From: Pseudomonadales bacterium
GTDB taxonomy: Bacteria; Pseudomonadota; Gammaproteobacteria; Pseudomonadales; Litorivicinaceae
NCBI GenBank assembly: GCA_012269655.1
Contig: JAAXJV010000195.1
Location: 1 to 17,213 of the forward strand
Direction of reading: 5' to 3'
Length of the DNA stretch: 17,213 nt
Of this stretch, positions 15,327 through 17,213 are shown in pieces (positions within the stretch are counted from its first letter, which is position 1; each line of letters begins with the position of its first letter). The translations under genes were made by a program, and so were the position numbers. The notes under the pieces were generated by a model. The model saw only the letters and a list, made by a program, of their open reading frames with translations. It searched no databases and had not been told where the DNA came from.

Positions 15327-16072
15327 GCAGTTTAGAAATTCTTTTCCTGGCCACGGCCGGATTTGCCGCTGGTGCCATTAACGCGCTAGCAGGCGGTGGT
15401 ACCTTATTCACTTTTTCAGCGCTGATGTTTACAGGTCTCCCGCCGGTCACCGCCAACACCACCAGCGCGGTGGCGGTGCTACCTGGGCAAATCGCTGCGG
15501 GGCTGGCTTATCTAAAAGATATTCGCCACTACTGGCGCGAGTGGATTCCATTGACACTACTGTCTGGAATCGGAGGGTTAGTGGGTGGCCTGCTGCTGCT
15601 AAACGGCGGTAACGACACCTTCCGTTTTCTGGTGCCTTACCTGGTATTACTGGCGACGATCCTGTTCTTGTTTTCAAATAAAATCGCGGCACTGGGCGAG
15701 GCCTTAGCCCGGCGCACTCAAAACAAAACCTTGCCTTATGGGGTCCAGGGGTTGGTCGGTATCTATGGTGGTTATTTCGGTGCCGGCATGGGCATCATGA
15801 TGCTGGCTAGCCTCCCCCTGACCGAGGGCGGCGAATATCACCGGGTCAACGCAGCAAAGTCACTGATGGCCACTGTTATGCAGGGTGTCGCGGTGATTTT
15901 ATTTCTATTGATTGGCGATATTGACTGGCCCGCTGCAGGCATTGTTGCCGCCGCCAGCATCACTGGTGGATATCTGTCTATTCGAATCGGCCGTCACCTT
16001 CCCAGCCATTGGCTGAGAAGATTCGTCATCACAGTCGGTTTTAGTTTGAGTGCTTGGTATTTCGTAACCTAG
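15323..16072 (+). CDS. TauE/SafE (TSUP) family membrane permease
   Basis: This 249-residue inner-membrane protein probably exports sulfite, sulfonate-derived or other organic anions. It has about eight hydrophobic helices in two related halves. Each half begins with the family's glycine-rich, small-residue signature: GAINALAGGGTLFTF with TANTTSAVAVLPG in the first half, and GIYGGYFGAGMGIMML with VNAAKSLMATV in the second. The ATG overlaps the HD hydrolase stop; an in-frame start at 15263 lies inside that gene and would add 20 charged residues ahead of the first helix, so I reject it. The TAG stop is interlocked with the stop of the gene on the other strand inside the palindrome ACCTAGGT (16067-16074). 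The substrate is not shown by sequence or context. Confidence 0.88.
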   Translation: MSSLEILFLATAGFAAGAINALAGGGTLFTFSALMFTGLPPVTANTTSAVAVLPGQIAAGLAYLKDIRHYWREWIPLTLLSGIGGLVGGLLLLNGGNDTFRFLVPYLVLLATILFLFSNKIAALGEALARRTQNKTLPYGVQGLVGIYGGYFGAGMGIMMLASLPLTEGGEYHRVNAAKSLMATVMQGVAVILFLLIGDIDWPAAGIVAAASITGGYLSIRIGRHLPSHWLRRFVITVGFSLSAWYFVT

Positions 16073-16509
16073 GTGTTCATCACGACCACGGCCAACGCCA
16101 CAATGATGATGCCCCAGATCACGTATTTGCCCTTGCTTTCGATCGTGTCATCCAACTCGTTCCCTTCAAGCTTAACCGAGGCCGGCGTTGGAGACGATTT
16201 GGGTGCAGGGGTAGATTCAGCTGTTACTAAAGCTGGCTGCTCAGACGCATCGCCCTGATCTAGATGAGCCAGTTCACTCGCTAAGGTATAGGTCGGCGTT
16301 GCTGGCTTACCGATGCGATAGTTGCCGTTGCCTTGTCCTTGATCATTGGTGCCACGGGTCGCTCCCCCAGCCAGCAAAGCTTTGACAATGGCTTCATCGC
16401 CACTGATCACTTCGCCACCAATTTTCACACCGCCATCCTTGATAATCGGATGAACGTCATAGCCATCTTTATGATGCAAGGTGATTCCACGGAACAATTC
16501 TAGGCTCAT
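16069..16509 (-). CDS. Hypothetical protein with C-terminal membrane anchor
   Basis: This 146-residue protein is of no family I recognise. Residues 1-80 are polar and probably folded, with a glycine-rich segment (45-65). Residues 85-115 form a Pro/Ala/Ser/Thr-rich acidic linker, followed by a charged stretch (115-128) and one hydrophobic helix (129-144) that ends two residues before the C-terminus. It has no signal peptide, so it would be tail-anchored in the inner membrane with the N-terminal part in the cytoplasm (inference). A strong AAGGAGGG ribosome binding site supports the ATG at 16509. It starts 20 bases after the tdk stop and is probably cotranscribed with tdk. No link to nucleotide metabolism can be seen. 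Confidence 0.75.
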   Translation of the reverse strand: MSLELFRGITLHHKDGYDVHPIIKDGGVKIGGEVISGDEAIVKALLAGGATRGTNDQGQGNGNYRIGKPATPTYTLASELAHLDQGDASEQPALVTAESTPAPKSSPTPASVKLEGNELDDTIESKGKYVIWGIIIVALAVVVMNT

Positions 16510-16513
16510 GCCA

Positions 16514-16521
16514 CCCTCCTT
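16514..16521 (-). promoter_or_regulatory. Ribosome binding site of the tail-anchored protein gene
   Basis: AAGGAGGG on the minus strand, 4 bases before the ATG at 16509, is a near-perfect Shine-Dalgarno sequence and the strongest in the window. It lies in the 20-base gap after tdk and predicts high, independent translation of this small protein. Confidence 0.75.
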
Positions 16522-16529
16522 TGTTATTT

Positions 16530-17156
16530 TCAGCTAAGTAAATCGTCCTGAGCTAGGCCGGCCGCAAAGACTTGTGAGCCGCCTAGATCTTTGTTGAGCC
16601 AATGCTGGCGGCACAGTGAAACGTATTTGTCATTGCCGCCGATCTCGACCTGATCTCCATCTTCTACGACTTCACCCATAGAATTCAAGCGAGCGACCAT
16701 GGTGGCCTTGGAACCGCACCAGCAGATCGTTCGGACCTCACGTAAGGTATCAGCAATGGCGAGCAAGGTCTGACTGCCTGGAAAGAGTTGGCCTTGGAAA
16801 TCTGTCCGTAGCCCGTAACACATCACTGGAATCTTGATCTGATCGACCACCCGCGCCAATTGCCAAACCTGCTGGGGCGTTAAAAACTGTGCCTCATCAA
16901 CAAACACGCAGGCCAGTGAGCGTTCTGCTTGTAAGGTTGATACCTTGGCAAACAAATCGTCACCAGGTTGAAAGGCATAAGCCGCGTCATTGATTCCAAT
17001 ACGCGAACCAATTCTGCCCACACCGGCCCGATCGTCCAAACTGGCCGTCATTAACAAAGTTGGCATGCCTCGCTCACGATAGTTGTGCGAAGCCTGCAAC
17101 AGCAAGGTGGACTTTCCCGCGTTCATTGCGGAATAAGAGAAATACAGTTTGGCCAT
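16530..17156 (-). CDS. tdk: Thymidine kinase (type II)
   Basis: This 208-residue cytoplasmic salvage enzyme phosphorylates thymidine or deoxyuridine with ATP. It shows the P-loop SAMNAGKST (9-17), Walker B-like VFVDEAQFL with the catalytic Glu in DEAQ (87-90), the lasso-preceding segment CYGLRTDFQG (113-122), and zinc ligands C145 and C147 (CWCGSKATMVAR) with C182 and H185. Length is close to E. coli Tdk (205). The ATG at 17156 has no good ribosome binding site; a TATACT box lies about 10 bases upstream, so the transcript may be nearly leaderless. It is followed after 20 bases by the tail-anchored protein gene. Confidence 0.96.
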   Translation of the reverse strand: MAKLYFSYSAMNAGKSTLLLQASHNYRERGMPTLLMTASLDDRAGVGRIGSRIGINDAAYAFQPGDDLFAKVSTLQAERSLACVFVDEAQFLTPQQVWQLARVVDQIKIPVMCYGLRTDFQGQLFPGSQTLLAIADTLREVRTICWCGSKATMVARLNSMGEVVEDGDQVEIGGNDKYVSLCRQHWLNKDLGGSQVFAAGLAQDDLLS

Positions 17157-17184
17157 GTGCTCAGTATAAAGTCAGTGAGCCAGC

Positions 17185-17197
17185 AACACTAAGTGTT
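17185..17197. repeat. Short inverted repeat upstream of tdk
   Basis: AACACT and AGTGTT (6-bp arms, one base between them) form a near-perfect palindrome 28 bases before the tdk start codon, just upstream of a TATACT box on the minus strand. The size and place would suit an operator, but a single 13-base palindrome can arise by chance. Confidence 0.3.
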
Positions 17198-17213
17198 CCA
17201 TCTCGAGTCGAAC

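Overview
The window looks like chromosomal DNA of a free-living, probably marine, gammaproteobacterium. I infer this from E. coli-like SpeA, SpeB, YajQ and Tdk proteins combined with a carboxyspermidine-type polyamine route, and from very tight gene packing. The genus cannot be fixed from the sequence alone. I see no mobile element, rRNA, tRNA or CRISPR array, and no gene-free stretch longer than about 130 bases.

Layout: (1) 1-3715, + strand: the 3' end of a PLP aminotransferase, then a polar amino-acid ABC importer (ATPase, periplasmic binding protein, two permeases). A terminator-like hairpin lies between the binding-protein gene and the first permease. (2) 3712-7143, - strand: a red/far-red light-sensing operon read as heme oxygenase (bphO), single-domain response regulator, bacteriophytochrome histidine kinase (bphP). 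The chromophore-binding residues of the phytochrome are intact. (3) 7275-10383, + strand: yajQ, a PhyH-family 2-oxoglutarate oxygenase, a 3-hydroxyisobutyrate-dehydrogenase-like enzyme and agmatinase (speB), all overlapping head to tail. (4) 10380-14626, - strand: speA, a carboxynorspermidine/carboxyspermidine dehydrogenase and its decarboxylase (nspC). (5) 14718-16072, + strand: an HD-domain hydrolase and a TauE/SafE-type permease. (6) 16069-17156, - strand: thymidine kinase (tdk) and a small protein with a C-terminal membrane anchor.

Working together: SpeA (arginine to agmatine) and SpeB (agmatine to putrescine) feed the dehydrogenase/decarboxylase pair, which makes spermidine or norspermidine from a diamine and aspartate semialdehyde without S-adenosylmethionine decarboxylase. 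The importer may supply basic amino acids, although its substrate is not proven. BphO makes the biliverdin that BphP needs, and BphP probably phosphorylates the receiver encoded just upstream of it.

The window is unusually compact. All three convergent gene pairs share interlocked stop codons (4-base overlaps), and most co-directional pairs also overlap. The points most worth a second look are the light-sensing operon with its output-less regulator, the kinase's extra PAS domain and altered N-terminal motif, the hairpin set almost on top of a permease start codon, and the oxygenase/dehydrogenase pair fused by overlap to agmatinase.
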